Of a stretch of DNA of 64,000 bases, positions 25,881-34,216 are shown one piece after another. The stretch is from the NCBI RefSeq assembly GCF_033366695.1, contig NZ_JAOBTQ010000001.1, positions 6,324,001 through 6,388,000 on the forward strand, given 5' to 3'. The position numbers were made by a program, and so were the translations under genes. The number at the start of each line of letters is the position of its first letter. The stretch's first letter is position 1. The notes below the pieces were generated by a model. That model worked only from the letters and a program-made list of their open reading frames with translations. It ran no database searches and was not told where the DNA came from. The stretch comes from Streptomyces sp. SCL15-4. Lineage in GTDB: Bacteria; Actinomycetota; Actinomycetes; Streptomycetales; Streptomycetaceae.

Positions 25881-26761
25881 TCACCGAGATCGCTCCCGCT
25901 CCCGACCGCGTGGCGGCCGAGCCCGCCCGGCCCGGAGGCAAGCGCCGCGCCTGGGACGAGGTCCCGCGCTGGCAGATCTACGTCCCGCTCTCCATCTACC
26001 TGCTGTTCACCCTGATCCCCTTCTACTGGATCCTGCTCTTCGCGCTCCGCCCGGCCGGCTCCACCTCCCTGGTGCCCTGGCCGATGACCTTCGAGCACTT
26101 CGAGAAGGTGTGGACCGAGCGCAGCTTCGGCACCTACTTCACCAACAGCGTCTACGTCGGCCTCGCCACCCTGGTGCTGACCACCGTCGTCGCCCTGGCC
26201 GGCGGCTACGCGCTGGCCCGCTTCGACTTCCGGCTCAAGCGCGGCTTCATGCTGGCGCTGCTGTGCTCGCAGTTCGTGCCGGGCGCGCTGCTGCTGGTCC
26301 CGCTGTTCCAGATCTTCGCCAACCTGCGGATGATCAACTCCCTGGGCAGCGTGGTCCTCGCCGAGACCGTCTTCCAGCTGCCGCTGTCGATGATCCTGAT
26401 CAGCGGGTTCATCCGGAACGTGCCCTACTCCCTGGAGGAGGCCGCCTGGGTGGACGGCTGCAACCGCCTGACCGGCTTCCGGATCGTGGTGCTGCCGCTG
26501 CTGCGGCCCGGCCTGATCGCCGTCGGCTCCTTCGCCTTCGTGCACGCCTGGAACCACTTCCTGTTCGCCCTGATGTTCCTCTCCGACCAGGGCAAGCAGA
26601 CCATCCCCGTCGGCCTCAACACCCTGATGAGCGCCGACAGCGTCGACCTGGGCGCCCTGGCGGCGGGCGGCATCATCGCGGCCGTGCCGGTGGTGATCGT
26701 GTTCGCCTTCATCCAGAAGTGGCTGATCACCGGCTTCAGCGCGGGGGCGGTGAAGGGATGA
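25877..26761 (+). CDS. carbohydrate ABC transporter permease (MalG type)
   Basis: A 294-residue permease. The GTG at 25877 overlaps the previous stop (GTGA). It has six membrane helices, the EAA-type loop EEAAWVDGCNRLTGFRIVVL and the typical end WLITGFSAGAVKG. PRWQIYVPLSIYLLFTLIPF begins the first helix. It partners with the permease at 24945. Its stop overlaps the ATG of the internally deleted pectate lyase gene. Confidence 0.93.
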   Translation: MITEIAPAPDRVAAEPARPGGKRRAWDEVPRWQIYVPLSIYLLFTLIPFYWILLFALRPAGSTSLVPWPMTFEHFEKVWTERSFGTYFTNSVYVGLATLVLTTVVALAGGYALARFDFRLKRGFMLALLCSQFVPGALLLVPLFQIFANLRMINSLGSVVLAETVFQLPLSMILISGFIRNVPYSLEEAAWVDGCNRLTGFRIVVLPLLRPGLIAVGSFAFVHAWNHFLFALMFLSDQGKQTIPVGLNTLMSADSVDLGALAAGGIIAAVPVVIVFAFIQKWLITGFSAGAVKG

Positions 26762-27234
26762 GACCGCGGCACCCGATCCCGGCGGCGGCCCCGGCCGGCC
26801 TGTTCCGCCTGCCCGCGCACGCCGGCACGGCCCGCGCCACCGGCCGGGACGTCCTCGCCGCCGGCGACGGCTGGGCGGCGTACGGCACCGGCACCGCCGC
26901 AGGCGCGGCGGCCGGCGACGCGCACGTGCCCACGGTGACCGACCGCGCCGGACTCGTCCGCGCCCCGGCCCACGTGGAGGCCGCCGACCCGGTCAAGAGC
27001 CGGAACGGCAGCGCGCCGCACGCGAGCGGCACCCTGCGGGGGCCCTCCCGGACGGAGTCCGGGGGAGGCTGTCCGGTCGGCCCGCTCGCCATCCACAACG
27101 CCTACGACTTTGGCAGCGAGCGGGACCTGACGGCGGACGCCGGCCGGACGCCCGTCCCGCGCGGGAGGACCGACAGCGCGGCGGCGGCCGACCGGGCCGT
27201 GGCGCGCGGCGCGGGCGCGGGGAGGACCGCGTGA
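26758..27234 (+). pseudogene. internally deleted pectate lyase (PL1) remnant, 158 codons, frame still open
   Basis: The predicted 158-residue product matches both ends of the pectate lyase encoded at 35156 but lacks its catalytic core. The N-terminal part, LAAGDGWAAYGTGTAAGAAA followed by THV-like HVPTVTD, parallels LPAGDGWAAYGTGTTGGAAA and HVYTVST there. The C-terminal part has AIHNA and a closing AGAGR, parallel to AVHNA and AGAGR. The middle about 280 residues are missing. There is no proper signal peptide. The frame is intact and joined to both neighbours by 4-base overlaps (ATGA at 26758, GTGA at 27231), so it may still be translated. A hairpin-forming repeat lies inside it (27044-27068). 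A new small function cannot be excluded. Confidence 0.7.
27044..27068. repeat. short hairpin repeat, copy 1
   Basis: CCTCCCGGAC, three bases, then GTCCGGG and GGAGG: an imperfect stem-loop with a 7-base perfect core (CCCGGAC/GTCCGGG). It is followed by CTGTCCGGTC. A second element with the same outer sequence CCTCCC...GGGGGAGGCTG and flank CCGGTC lies in the GH43 gene at 30044. Such short palindromic elements are scattered in Streptomyces genomes; this one is inserted in frame. Confidence 0.5.
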
Positions 27235-28370
27235 GTGTTCCCGTCGTCCTCGCGGGCGCCCGCGGCCACGGCCGCTGGCACCTGGACAACATCCGCGCAC
27301 TCCAGGCCCGGGGCGTGGTGCGGCTCGCCGGGATCTGCGAACTGACCCCGCTCACCGGCGCCGAGATCCCCGACGGCCTGGGCGCACCGGAGCAGTCCGC
27401 CGACCTCGGGGCGCTCCTGGATGCCACCGGCGCGCGGATCGCCGTGATCTGCACGCCCATCCCGACCCACACCGAGCTGGCGCTCACCGCCGCCGCGCGG
27501 GGCGCGCACCTGCTGCTGGAGAAGCCGCCCGCGCCCTCCTACGCCGAGTTCCGCCGCATGGCCGACGGGGTCGCCGAGGCAGGCGTGGCCTGCCAGATCG
27601 GCTTCCAGTCGCTCGGCTCGCACGCGGTGCCGGCGATCCGGCGCCTGATCGCCGAGGGCGCCATCGGGCGGATCGCCGGGGTCGGCGCCGCCGGGGCCTG
27701 GGCCCGGGACGAGGCCTACTACCGGCGGGCCGCCTGGGCCGGCCGGCGGCGGCTGAACGGCGCCGACGTGGTCGACGGGGTCCTCACCAACCCCCTCGCG
27801 CACGCCGTCGCCACCGCTCTCGCCCTGCTCGGCACCACCCGCGCCGAGGACGTCACCGGCATCGAGACCGAACTGCTGCGCGCCAACGCCATCGAGTCCG
27901 ACGACACCTCCTGCGTCCGCGTGCACACCCCGCGCGGACCGGTCACGGTCGCCGCGACCCTGTGCGCCGAGCACCCCGGGGAGCCGTATGTGCTGGTGCA
28001 CGGCGACGCCGGCCGGATCACCTTCTGGTACAAGCAGGACCGGGTGCTGCTCCAGCGCACCGGGCACGGACCGGAGGAGACCGAGTACGGCCGCACGGAC
28101 CTGCTGGAGAACCTGGCCGGCCACCTGGAGCACGGCACCGGGCTGCTGGTCCCGCCCGAGGACACCGGCGCCTTCATGCGGGTCGTCGAGGCCATCCGCA
28201 CCGCCCCCGACCCGGCGCCGCTGCCGGACACCGCCTGGCGGCTGCTGCCGGACGAACGGCGCCGGATCGTGCCCGGCGTGGACGGCCTGGTCGCGGCGGC
28301 GGCCGACACCCTCGCCCTCTACTCCGAACTGGGCGCCTCCTGGGCCCTGCCGAACGAGGTGAGCACCTGA
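27231..28370 (+). CDS. Gfo/Idh/MocA family oxidoreductase
   Basis: A 379-residue NAD(P)-dependent sugar dehydrogenase-type protein. The N-terminal Rossmann region starts VVLAGARGHGRWHLDNI and has IAVICTPIPTHTELALTAAA then LLLEKPPAPSYAEF, where the EKP motif is the family hallmark. A C-terminal alpha/beta domain follows with GRIAGVGAAGAWARDEAYYR and GRITFWYKQDRVLL. GTG 27231 overlaps the pectate lyase remnant stop. Members oxidise or epimerise sugars; in this operon it might oxidise an imported sugar before the dehydratase at 23131, but the substrate is unknown. It is followed by a DUF6807 protein with a 1-base overlap. Confidence 0.88.
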   Translation: MSVPVVLAGARGHGRWHLDNIRALQARGVVRLAGICELTPLTGAEIPDGLGAPEQSADLGALLDATGARIAVICTPIPTHTELALTAAARGAHLLLEKPPAPSYAEFRRMADGVAEAGVACQIGFQSLGSHAVPAIRRLIAEGAIGRIAGVGAAGAWARDEAYYRRAAWAGRRRLNGADVVDGVLTNPLAHAVATALALLGTTRAEDVTGIETELLRANAIESDDTSCVRVHTPRGPVTVAATLCAEHPGEPYVLVHGDAGRITFWYKQDRVLLQRTGHGPEETEYGRTDLLENLAGHLEHGTGLLVPPEDTGAFMRVVEAIRTAPDPAPLPDTAWRLLPDERRRIVPGVDGLVAAAADTLALYSELGASWALPNEVST

Positions 28371-29215
28371 TGACAGCCCACGACAACCCGGTCCTGCGGG
28401 TCGCCGGCCGCCCGGTCGGCCGCTATGTCACCCGGCCCGAACTGCCCGACCGGCTCGCCCCGCGCCCCTATCTGCACCCCGTCACCACCCTGGCCGGCAC
28501 GCCGGTCACCGAGCTGAGCCCCGCCGACCACCTACACCACCTCGGCGTCGGTGTCGCCGTTCCCGACGTCGAGGGGCACAACTTCTGGGGCGGCCGGACC
28601 TTCGTGCGCGACCAGGGCCCGACCGAGCTGGACAACCACGGCGCCCAGCGGCACACCGGCTTCCAGCTCCGCGACCCCGACGGCTTCGTGGAGGAGCTGC
28701 GCTGGGTCGCCGCCGGCACCGAGCTGCTGCGCGAGCGCCGCACGGTCGCGGCCACCGGGCTCACCGGCGCCGCCTGGGCGCTGGACTTCACCTTCTCCCT
28801 CACCAACGTCACGCCCGGCCCGCTGTCCCTCGGCAGCCCCGCCACCAACGGCCGGCCCGGCGCGGCCTACGGCGGCTTCTTCTGGCGGGCCCGCAAGGAG
28901 TCCCGGCCCCCTAAGGTCTTCACCGCCGACCGCGCGGGCGAGGCGGCGGCGCACGGCGCCCGCGCCGACTGGCTCGCGCTGGCCGGCGCCGGCTGGACGC
29001 TGGCGTTCGCCGGGGCCACCGAGGACACCCGCCGCGACCCCTGGTTCGTCCGGGCCGCCGAGTATCCCGGCGTGGGCTCCTCGCTGGCACACACCGAGCG
29101 GCTGACCGTCGCGCCCGGCGAGACCGTCGTCCGCCGGATCGTCACCGTCGTCGCCGACGGCCGCCCGGCCCGCGACGAGGTGGCCGCCCTGGTCCGCAAG
29201 GCGGTGGCCCAGTGA
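28370..29215 (+). CDS. DUF6807 (PmoA-like) family protein
   Basis: A 281-residue protein of the family often annotated PmoA-like, although unrelated to a proven methane monooxygenase role. Typical blocks are RPYLHPVTTLAGTPVTE, DHLHHLGVGVAVPDVEGHNF with the His-rich patch, and YGGFFWRARKE. It has no signal peptide. The family is predicted to have a jelly-roll-like sugar-binding fold and is found in polysaccharide-utilisation operons beside Gfo/Idh oxidoreductases, as here (1-base overlap upstream, 4-base overlap downstream). Its biochemical function is not established to my knowledge. Confidence 0.82.
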   Translation: MTAHDNPVLRVAGRPVGRYVTRPELPDRLAPRPYLHPVTTLAGTPVTELSPADHLHHLGVGVAVPDVEGHNFWGGRTFVRDQGPTELDNHGAQRHTGFQLRDPDGFVEELRWVAAGTELLRERRTVAATGLTGAAWALDFTFSLTNVTPGPLSLGSPATNGRPGAAYGGFFWRARKESRPPKVFTADRAGEAAAHGARADWLALAGAGWTLAFAGATEDTRRDPWFVRAAEYPGVGSSLAHTERLTVAPGETVVRRIVTVVADGRPARDEVAALVRKAVAQ

Positions 29216-30753
29216 CCGCGACCTACCGCAACCCGGTGCTGAACGCCGACTGGTCCGACCCGGACGTGGTCCGCGTCGGCGACGACTTCTACCTCACCGC
29301 CTCCAGCTTCGGCCGCGCCCCCGGACTGCCCCTGCTGCACTCCCGCAACCTGGTCGACTGGACCCTCGTCGGCCACGCCCTCGAACGCCTCGAACCGGAG
29401 GAGGAGTTCGCCCGGCCCCGGCACGACTGCGGCGTCTGGGCTCCCTCCATCCGGCACCACGACGACCGCTTCTGGATCTTCTGGGGCGACCCCGACCAGG
29501 GCATCTTCCAGGTCAACGCGCCCGAGATCAGGGGCCCGTGGACCCGGCCGCACCTGGTCAAGGCGGGCAAGGGCCTGATCGACCCGTGCCCGCTGTGGGA
29601 CGACGAGAGCGGCGAGGCCTACCTCGTGCACGCCTGGGCCAAGTCCCGCTCCGGCGTCAAGAACCGCCTCACCGGCCACCGGATGCACCCCGACGCCACC
29701 TCGCTGCTCGACGAGGGCAGGATCATCGTCGACGGCGACCGCATCCCCGGCTGGTTCACCCTGGAAGGGCCCAAGCTCTACCGGCACGACGGCTGGTTCT
29801 GGATCTTCGCCCCCGCCGGCGGAGTGGAGACCGGCTGGCAGGGAGCGTTCCGCTCGCGCGGGTTCTTCGGCCCGTACGAGGAGCGGATCGTGCTGGAGCA
29901 GAAGGACACCGACGTCAACGGCCCCCACCAGGGCGCCTGGGTGCGCACCGCGGCCGGCGAGGACTGGTTCCTGCACTTCCAGCAGCGCGGCCCCTACGGC
30001 AGGGTGGTCCACCTCCAGCCGATGCGCTGGGAGGACGGGGACGCCTCCCGTTCGAGCGAAGCCGGGAGCGGGGGAGGCTGGCCGGTCCTCGGCGACGAGG
30101 GCGCTCCCGTCGCCGTGCACCGGCGGCCCGCGCTGCCGCCGCAGCCGCCCGCCGCGCCCGCCACCGACGACGACTTCCCCGGCGGCCGCTACGGCCGGCA
30201 GTGGCAGTGGACGGCCAACCCCGGCGACGGCTGGGCCACCCAGCACTCCGGGGACGGCCTGCGGCTCGCCTGCGTCCGCTCGGCCGACGCCCACGACCCG
30301 CGGAGACTGCCGAACGTCCTCACCCAGCGGCTGCCCGGGCTGCCCGCCGCGGCCGAGGTCACGCTGCGGCTGGACGCCACCGAGCCGGGCGCCCGCGCGG
30401 GCCTCGTGGTGCTCGGGGACGCCTTCTCCTGGATCGGACTGGAGCGCGGGGCCGACGGCACGGTCCGGCTCGTGCACCGGTTCGGGGAGGCGGTCGCGGA
30501 GAAGGAGCGCGACGCCGGAGTGCCGTGCGCCGCGCCCGAGGGCCGGGCACGGCTGCGGATCGAGGCCGGGCCCGGGGCGCGCTGCCGGTTCTCCTACGAC
30601 GTCGGGGACGGCTTGCGCCCTTCCGGCCCGGTCTTCGCCGCCACGCCCTGGCGCTGGGTCGGCGCCCTGTTCGGCCTGTTCGCCGTCGCGCCCGAGGGGC
30701 CCGGACACGCGGGCTCGGCGACCTTCACCCGGTTCCGGATCACGCCCCTGTAG
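29212..30753 (+). CDS. glycoside hydrolase family 43 (arabinofuranosidase/xylosidase type)
   Basis: A 513-residue enzyme with the five-bladed GH43 propeller in the first about 310 residues. NPVLNADWSDPDVVRVGDDF holds the catalytic base aspartate; CGVWAPSIRHHDDRFWIFWG and the LIDPCPLWDDESGEAYLVHA region hold the pKa-modulating aspartate; WFTLEGPKLYRHDGWFWIFA holds the acid glutamate. A C-terminal beta-sandwich (about 320-513) is typical of the XynB-like subfamilies. There is no signal peptide, so it should act on imported arabino- or xylo-oligosaccharides. GTG 29212 overlaps the previous gene. A hairpin repeat encodes a Ser/Gly-rich insertion (about residues 280-288) between the domains. Confidence 0.92.
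   Translation: MTATYRNPVLNADWSDPDVVRVGDDFYLTASSFGRAPGLPLLHSRNLVDWTLVGHALERLEPEEEFARPRHDCGVWAPSIRHHDDRFWIFWGDPDQGIFQVNAPEIRGPWTRPHLVKAGKGLIDPCPLWDDESGEAYLVHAWAKSRSGVKNRLTGHRMHPDATSLLDEGRIIVDGDRIPGWFTLEGPKLYRHDGWFWIFAPAGGVETGWQGAFRSRGFFGPYEERIVLEQKDTDVNGPHQGAWVRTAAGEDWFLHFQQRGPYGRVVHLQPMRWEDGDASRSSEAGSGGGWPVLGDEGAPVAVHRRPALPPQPPAAPATDDDFPGGRYGRQWQWTANPGDGWATQHSGDGLRLACVRSADAHDPRRLPNVLTQRLPGLPAAAEVTLRLDATEPGARAGLVVLGDAFSWIGLERGADGTVRLVHRFGEAVAEKERDAGVPCAAPEGRARLRIEAGPGARCRFSYDVGDGLRPSGPVFAATPWRWVGALFGLFAVAPEGPGHAGSATFTRFRITPL
30044..30077. repeat. short hairpin repeat, copy 2, inside the GH43 gene
   Basis: CTCCCG, TTCG-AGC-GAA, then CGGGAG, with a further GGGGGAGG, forms a stem-loop at the boundary between the two domains of the GH43 protein. 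It is translated as a Ser/Gly-rich linker. Its outer bases and following CTGGCCGGTC match the element at 27044, so the two are probably members of one dispersed family. Confidence 0.5.
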
Positions 30754-30786
30754 TTCCTGAGAAAAGCAGCCCTGTTGGGAGCCGCA

Positions 30787-32784
30787 ATGACGCACATCCC
30801 TGGCAAGCGCTTGCCCCGGCCGGGCACCGTCCTGGCCACCGTGACCGCCCTCGTCGCCACCTTCGCCCTCGGCCTGGCGGGCCGGGCCGGAGCCGCGGAG
30901 CCGACGGCGGCCGCCGCCCCGGCGCGGGCCTCCGGTCCGGCGGCCGGACCCTTCGACGACCGGCCGCACGGCTTCGCCGCACTGGCCGGCGGCACCACCG
31001 GCGGCGCCGGCGGCCGGGTCGTCACCGTCACCGACCAGGCGTCCCTCGCCCGCTACGCGTCGGCCCCGGAGCCGTACGTCATCCGGGTGGCCGGATCGAT
31101 CGCGGTGGAGCCCTTCGGCTCGGACATCGCGGTCGCCTCGGACAAGACCATCGTCGGCGTCGGCGGCACCGGCGAGATCGTCCACGGCGAACTGCACCTG
31201 AACCCCGGCACGCACAACGTCGTCATCCGCAACCTGACGATCCGGGACTCCTACGTCGAGGGCGACTGGGACGGCAAGACCACCGACTTCGACGCCATCC
31301 AGATGGACGGCGCCGACCACGTCTGGATCGACCACAACCGCCTCACGCACATGGGTGACGGGCTGCTCGACATCCGCAAGGACAGCCAGTACATCACCGT
31401 CTCCTGGAACCGGTTCACGCACCACAACAAGGCGCTCGGCATCGGCTGGACGAACAACGTGCGCACCCAGATCACCATCGACCACAACTGGTTCTCCGGC
31501 ACCAAGCAGCGCAACCCGTCCGCCGACAACTGCGCCTACGCGCACCTGTACAACAACTACCTGTCGGACCAGGTGGCCGACGGCGACCCGGTGTGGACGT
31601 ACGGCAACTGGTCGCGCGGGCGGACGAAGATGGTCATCGAGAACAGCTACTACGACGGTGTCCGCCACCCCTACCAGGCCGACGCCACGGCCGAACTGGT
31701 GCAGCGCGGCTCGATCCTGAGGAACACCGGCGGACGCACCGACGAGCACGGCGCCGCCTTCGACCCGCACGCCTTCTACGACTACCGGCCGGACCCGGCC
31801 GCCGCCGTTCCCGCGCTGGTCAAGCGCTTCTCCGGCCCGCAGCAGCGGATCGGCACCGTGCTGCGCGTACCGGGCGACCACCCGACCGTGCAGTCCGCGG
31901 TGGACGCCGTGCCCGACGGCAACGACGTGCCGGTGACCATCGCGATCGCGCCCGGCACCTACCGCGAGAAGGTGTACATCCCGGCGTCCAAGCCCCGCAT
32001 CACGCTGCTGGGCACCGGACGCGACCGGTCCGGCACCGTCATCGTGTACGACACTCCCGCCGAGTACGGCGGCTCCACCGGCAGCGCCACCGTCCGCGTC
32101 GCCGCGAACGACGTCACCGCCCGGCACCTGACCTTCGCCAACGACTTCGACGAGGCCGCCGTGGAACTGAAGGGCGAGCAGGCGCTGGCGATGAAGACGA
32201 CCGGCGACCGGATCGTCTTCGACGACACCGCGTTCCTGGGCAACCAGGACACCCTGATGACCGACAGCCCCACGTTGACCACGACCAGCCGGGTGTACCT
32301 CCGCGACGCGTACATCGAGGGCGACGTCGATTTCGTCTACGGGCGTGCCACGACCGTCATCGAGCGGTCGGTGATCCGGGCGCTGAACCGGGGCTCCGCC
32401 ACCGACAACGGCTACATCACCGCCGCCTCGACCTGGAAGGGCAACCCCTACGGGTTCCTGATCACCGACTCCGGAATCGTCAGCGACGCGCCCGCCGGGA
32501 CCGTGCACCTCGGCCGGCCCTGGCACCCGGGCGGCGAGCCGGACGCGGTCGGCCAGGTGCTGATCCGTAACACCCGGCTGCCCGCCGCGATCAAGTCCGC
32601 GCCGTGGACCGACATGGGCGGTTTCTCCTGGCGGGACGCCCGGTTCGCCGAGTACCGCACCTACGGCCCCGGCGCCGCGGTCACCGCCGGCCGGCCGCGG
32701 CTGAACGACGCGGACGCGGCGTCGTACACCGTCGCCGACTACCTGCGCGGCACGGACGGCTGGGCGCCGTTCGCCCGCCGCTGA
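30787..32784 (+). CDS. secreted bifunctional pectate lyase (PL1) - pectinesterase (CE8)
   Basis: A 665-residue exported fusion. After a signal peptide (to about residue 36) and an Ala-rich spacer comes a PL1 pectate lyase helix (about 60-345), with DFDAIQMDGADHVWIDHNRL around residue 180 holding calcium/substrate ligands and SGTKQRNPSAD around 240. A short joint leads to a CE8 pectin methylesterase (about 354-660) with FLGNQDTLMTDSP (about 483-495), the catalytic DVDFVYGRAT (about 513) and LGRPWHP (about 574, substrate arginine). The esterase would remove methyl groups so that the lyase can cleave homogalacturonan. ATG 30787 follows GGGAG. It sits 33 bases after the GH43 gene and may share its transcript. 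Confidence 0.93.
   Translation: MTHIPGKRLPRPGTVLATVTALVATFALGLAGRAGAAEPTAAAAPARASGPAAGPFDDRPHGFAALAGGTTGGAGGRVVTVTDQASLARYASAPEPYVIRVAGSIAVEPFGSDIAVASDKTIVGVGGTGEIVHGELHLNPGTHNVVIRNLTIRDSYVEGDWDGKTTDFDAIQMDGADHVWIDHNRLTHMGDGLLDIRKDSQYITVSWNRFTHHNKALGIGWTNNVRTQITIDHNWFSGTKQRNPSADNCAYAHLYNNYLSDQVADGDPVWTYGNWSRGRTKMVIENSYYDGVRHPYQADATAELVQRGSILRNTGGRTDEHGAAFDPHAFYDYRPDPAAAVPALVKRFSGPQQRIGTVLRVPGDHPTVQSAVDAVPDGNDVPVTIAIAPGTYREKVYIPASKPRITLLGTGRDRSGTVIVYDTPAEYGGSTGSATVRVAANDVTARHLTFANDFDEAAVELKGEQALAMKTTGDRIVFDDTAFLGNQDTLMTDSPTLTTTSRVYLRDAYIEGDVDFVYGRATTVIERSVIRALNRGSATDNGYITAASTWKGNPYGFLITDSGIVSDAPAGTVHLGRPWHPGGEPDAVGQVLIRNTRLPAAIKSAPWTDMGGFSWRDARFAEYRTYGPGAAVTAGRPRLNDADAASYTVADYLRGTDGWAPFARR
30802..30815. 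promoter_or_regulatory. GGCAAGCGCTTGCC palindrome at the start of the pectinase fusion gene
   Basis: A perfect 14-base palindrome covering codons 6-10. Its AAGCGCTT core is the same as in the palindrome before the permease genes at 24916 and is typical of LacI-family operators, which may lie just inside a gene. The same core also occurs by coding chance at 31822-31829, so the evidence is modest. Confidence 0.35.
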
Positions 32785-32856
32785 CCCGCCGCCGGCCTCA
32801 CCACCCACCCCCACGACCTCATGTCCCCGCCCGATCCAGCAGAAGAGAGCCGACCA

Positions 32857-34197
32857 ATGACAAGCAGCATCCGCACCCGCAGAAGCAGGCGCGCCGCCCT
32901 GGCCGTGGCCCTGGGCTCCGTCCTCGCGCTGACCGCCACCGCCTGCGGTGACGACGGCAGCGGCAGCGCGGGACAGAAGGGGAACGAGGGGTCCGGCAAG
33001 GGCGAGATCACCTTCTGGGACAACAACGGCGGGGTCCGCACCGACATCTGGAAGCAGATCATCGCCGACTTCGAGCACAAGTACCCCGACATCAAGGTCA
33101 AGTACGTCGGCATCCCCGCCGCGAGCGTGCAGTCCAAGTACGACACCGCCATCCAGGGCGGCGGCCTGCCGGACGTCGGCGGCGTCGGCACCGCGATGCT
33201 GGCCGAGGTCGCCGCGCAGGGCGCGCTGGAGCCGCTGGACCAGCGGCTCTCCTCCAGTCCGCTCGGCGGCAAGCTCAACGCCAAGTTCCTGGAGAGCGTC
33301 AAGGCGGCCGGCGGGGACGGCAAGACGTACACCGTGCCGACGTCCGCGAACAACGGCACGCTGTGGTACCGGACCGACCTGTTCGGCGCGGCGAAGCTGG
33401 AGCCGCCGACCACCTGGACGAAGTTCTACAAGGCCGCCGACAAACTCACCGACAAGGACGAGAACGCCTTCGGGTACACCATCCGCGGCGGTGAGGGCTC
33501 CATCGCCCAGGCCCTGGACGCCATGTACGGGCAGAGCGGGATCACGTCCTTCTGGAACGGCGACAAGACCACCGTCAACGACCCGAAGAACGTGGCCGCG
33601 CTGGAGAAGTACACCGGGCTGTACAAGAAGGACACTCCGGCCGCCGACGTCAACAACGACTTCACCAAGATGGTCGCCCAGTGGGACTCGGGCACGATCG
33701 GGATGCTCAGCCACAACCTGGGCTCCTACACCGACCACGAGAAGGCGCTGAAGGGCAAGTTCCGGGGCATTCCCAGCCCGACCCTGGACGACGGGACGCG
33801 GGTGCAGGTGTCCAACCCGGTCGACGGGCTCGCCCTGTTCAAGTCCGGCAGGAACAAGGCCGCCGCCTGGAAGTTCATCGAGTTCGCCGCCTCGCACGAG
33901 TCCAACAGCAAGTGGAACGAGTCGGCCGGGTCGGTGCCGGCCAACACGGAGGCGGCGGGGGACGCCTGGGTGCGGGCGAACGAGCCGACGAAGCTGGCGG
34001 CCGAGGCGCTGGACGGGGCCGGCACGAAGATCGTTCAGCTGCCGTACTACCTGCCCGACTGGAACACCGTCTCCAAGGCCGACAACGAGCCGAACTTCCA
34101 GAAGGTGCTGCTCGGCAAGATGAGCGCGAAGCAATTCCTGGACCTGCTGGCCGACCAGCTGAACAAGGCCCAGGAGGACTGGAAGAAGAACCACTGA
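32857..34197 (+). CDS. extracellular sugar-binding lipoprotein of an ABC importer
   Basis: A 446-residue family 1 solute-binding protein. A basic leader and hydrophobic stretch end in the lipobox LTATAC with lipidated Cys30. The mature part begins ITFWDNNGGVRTDIWKQI and has YVGIPAASVQSKYDTAIQGG, PTSANNGTLWYRTDLF and AAWKFIEFAASHESN. It is the likely binding component for the permeases at 24945 and 25877, although separated by the oxidoreductase and glycosidase genes; its position among secreted pectinases suggests uptake of pectin-derived oligosaccharides. It starts 73 bases after the fusion gene, with AGAAGAGAG upstream. Confidence 0.92.
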   Translation: MTSSIRTRRSRRAALAVALGSVLALTATACGDDGSGSAGQKGNEGSGKGEITFWDNNGGVRTDIWKQIIADFEHKYPDIKVKYVGIPAASVQSKYDTAIQGGGLPDVGGVGTAMLAEVAAQGALEPLDQRLSSSPLGGKLNAKFLESVKAAGGDGKTYTVPTSANNGTLWYRTDLFGAAKLEPPTTWTKFYKAADKLTDKDENAFGYTIRGGEGSIAQALDAMYGQSGITSFWNGDKTTVNDPKNVAALEKYTGLYKKDTPAADVNNDFTKMVAQWDSGTIGMLSHNLGSYTDHEKALKGKFRGIPSPTLDDGTRVQVSNPVDGLALFKSGRNKAAAWKFIEFAASHESNSKWNESAGSVPANTEAAGDAWVRANEPTKLAAEALDGAGTKIVQLPYYLPDWNTVSKADNEPNFQKVLLGKMSAKQFLDLLADQLNKAQEDWKKNH

Positions 34198-34216
34198 GTC
34201 CGGAACACCGCGGTCG

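Noticed and set aside
31822..31829. AAGCGCTT as a third operator
   Set aside because: It lies deep inside the pectinase fusion gene and is explained by Lys-Arg-Phe codons.
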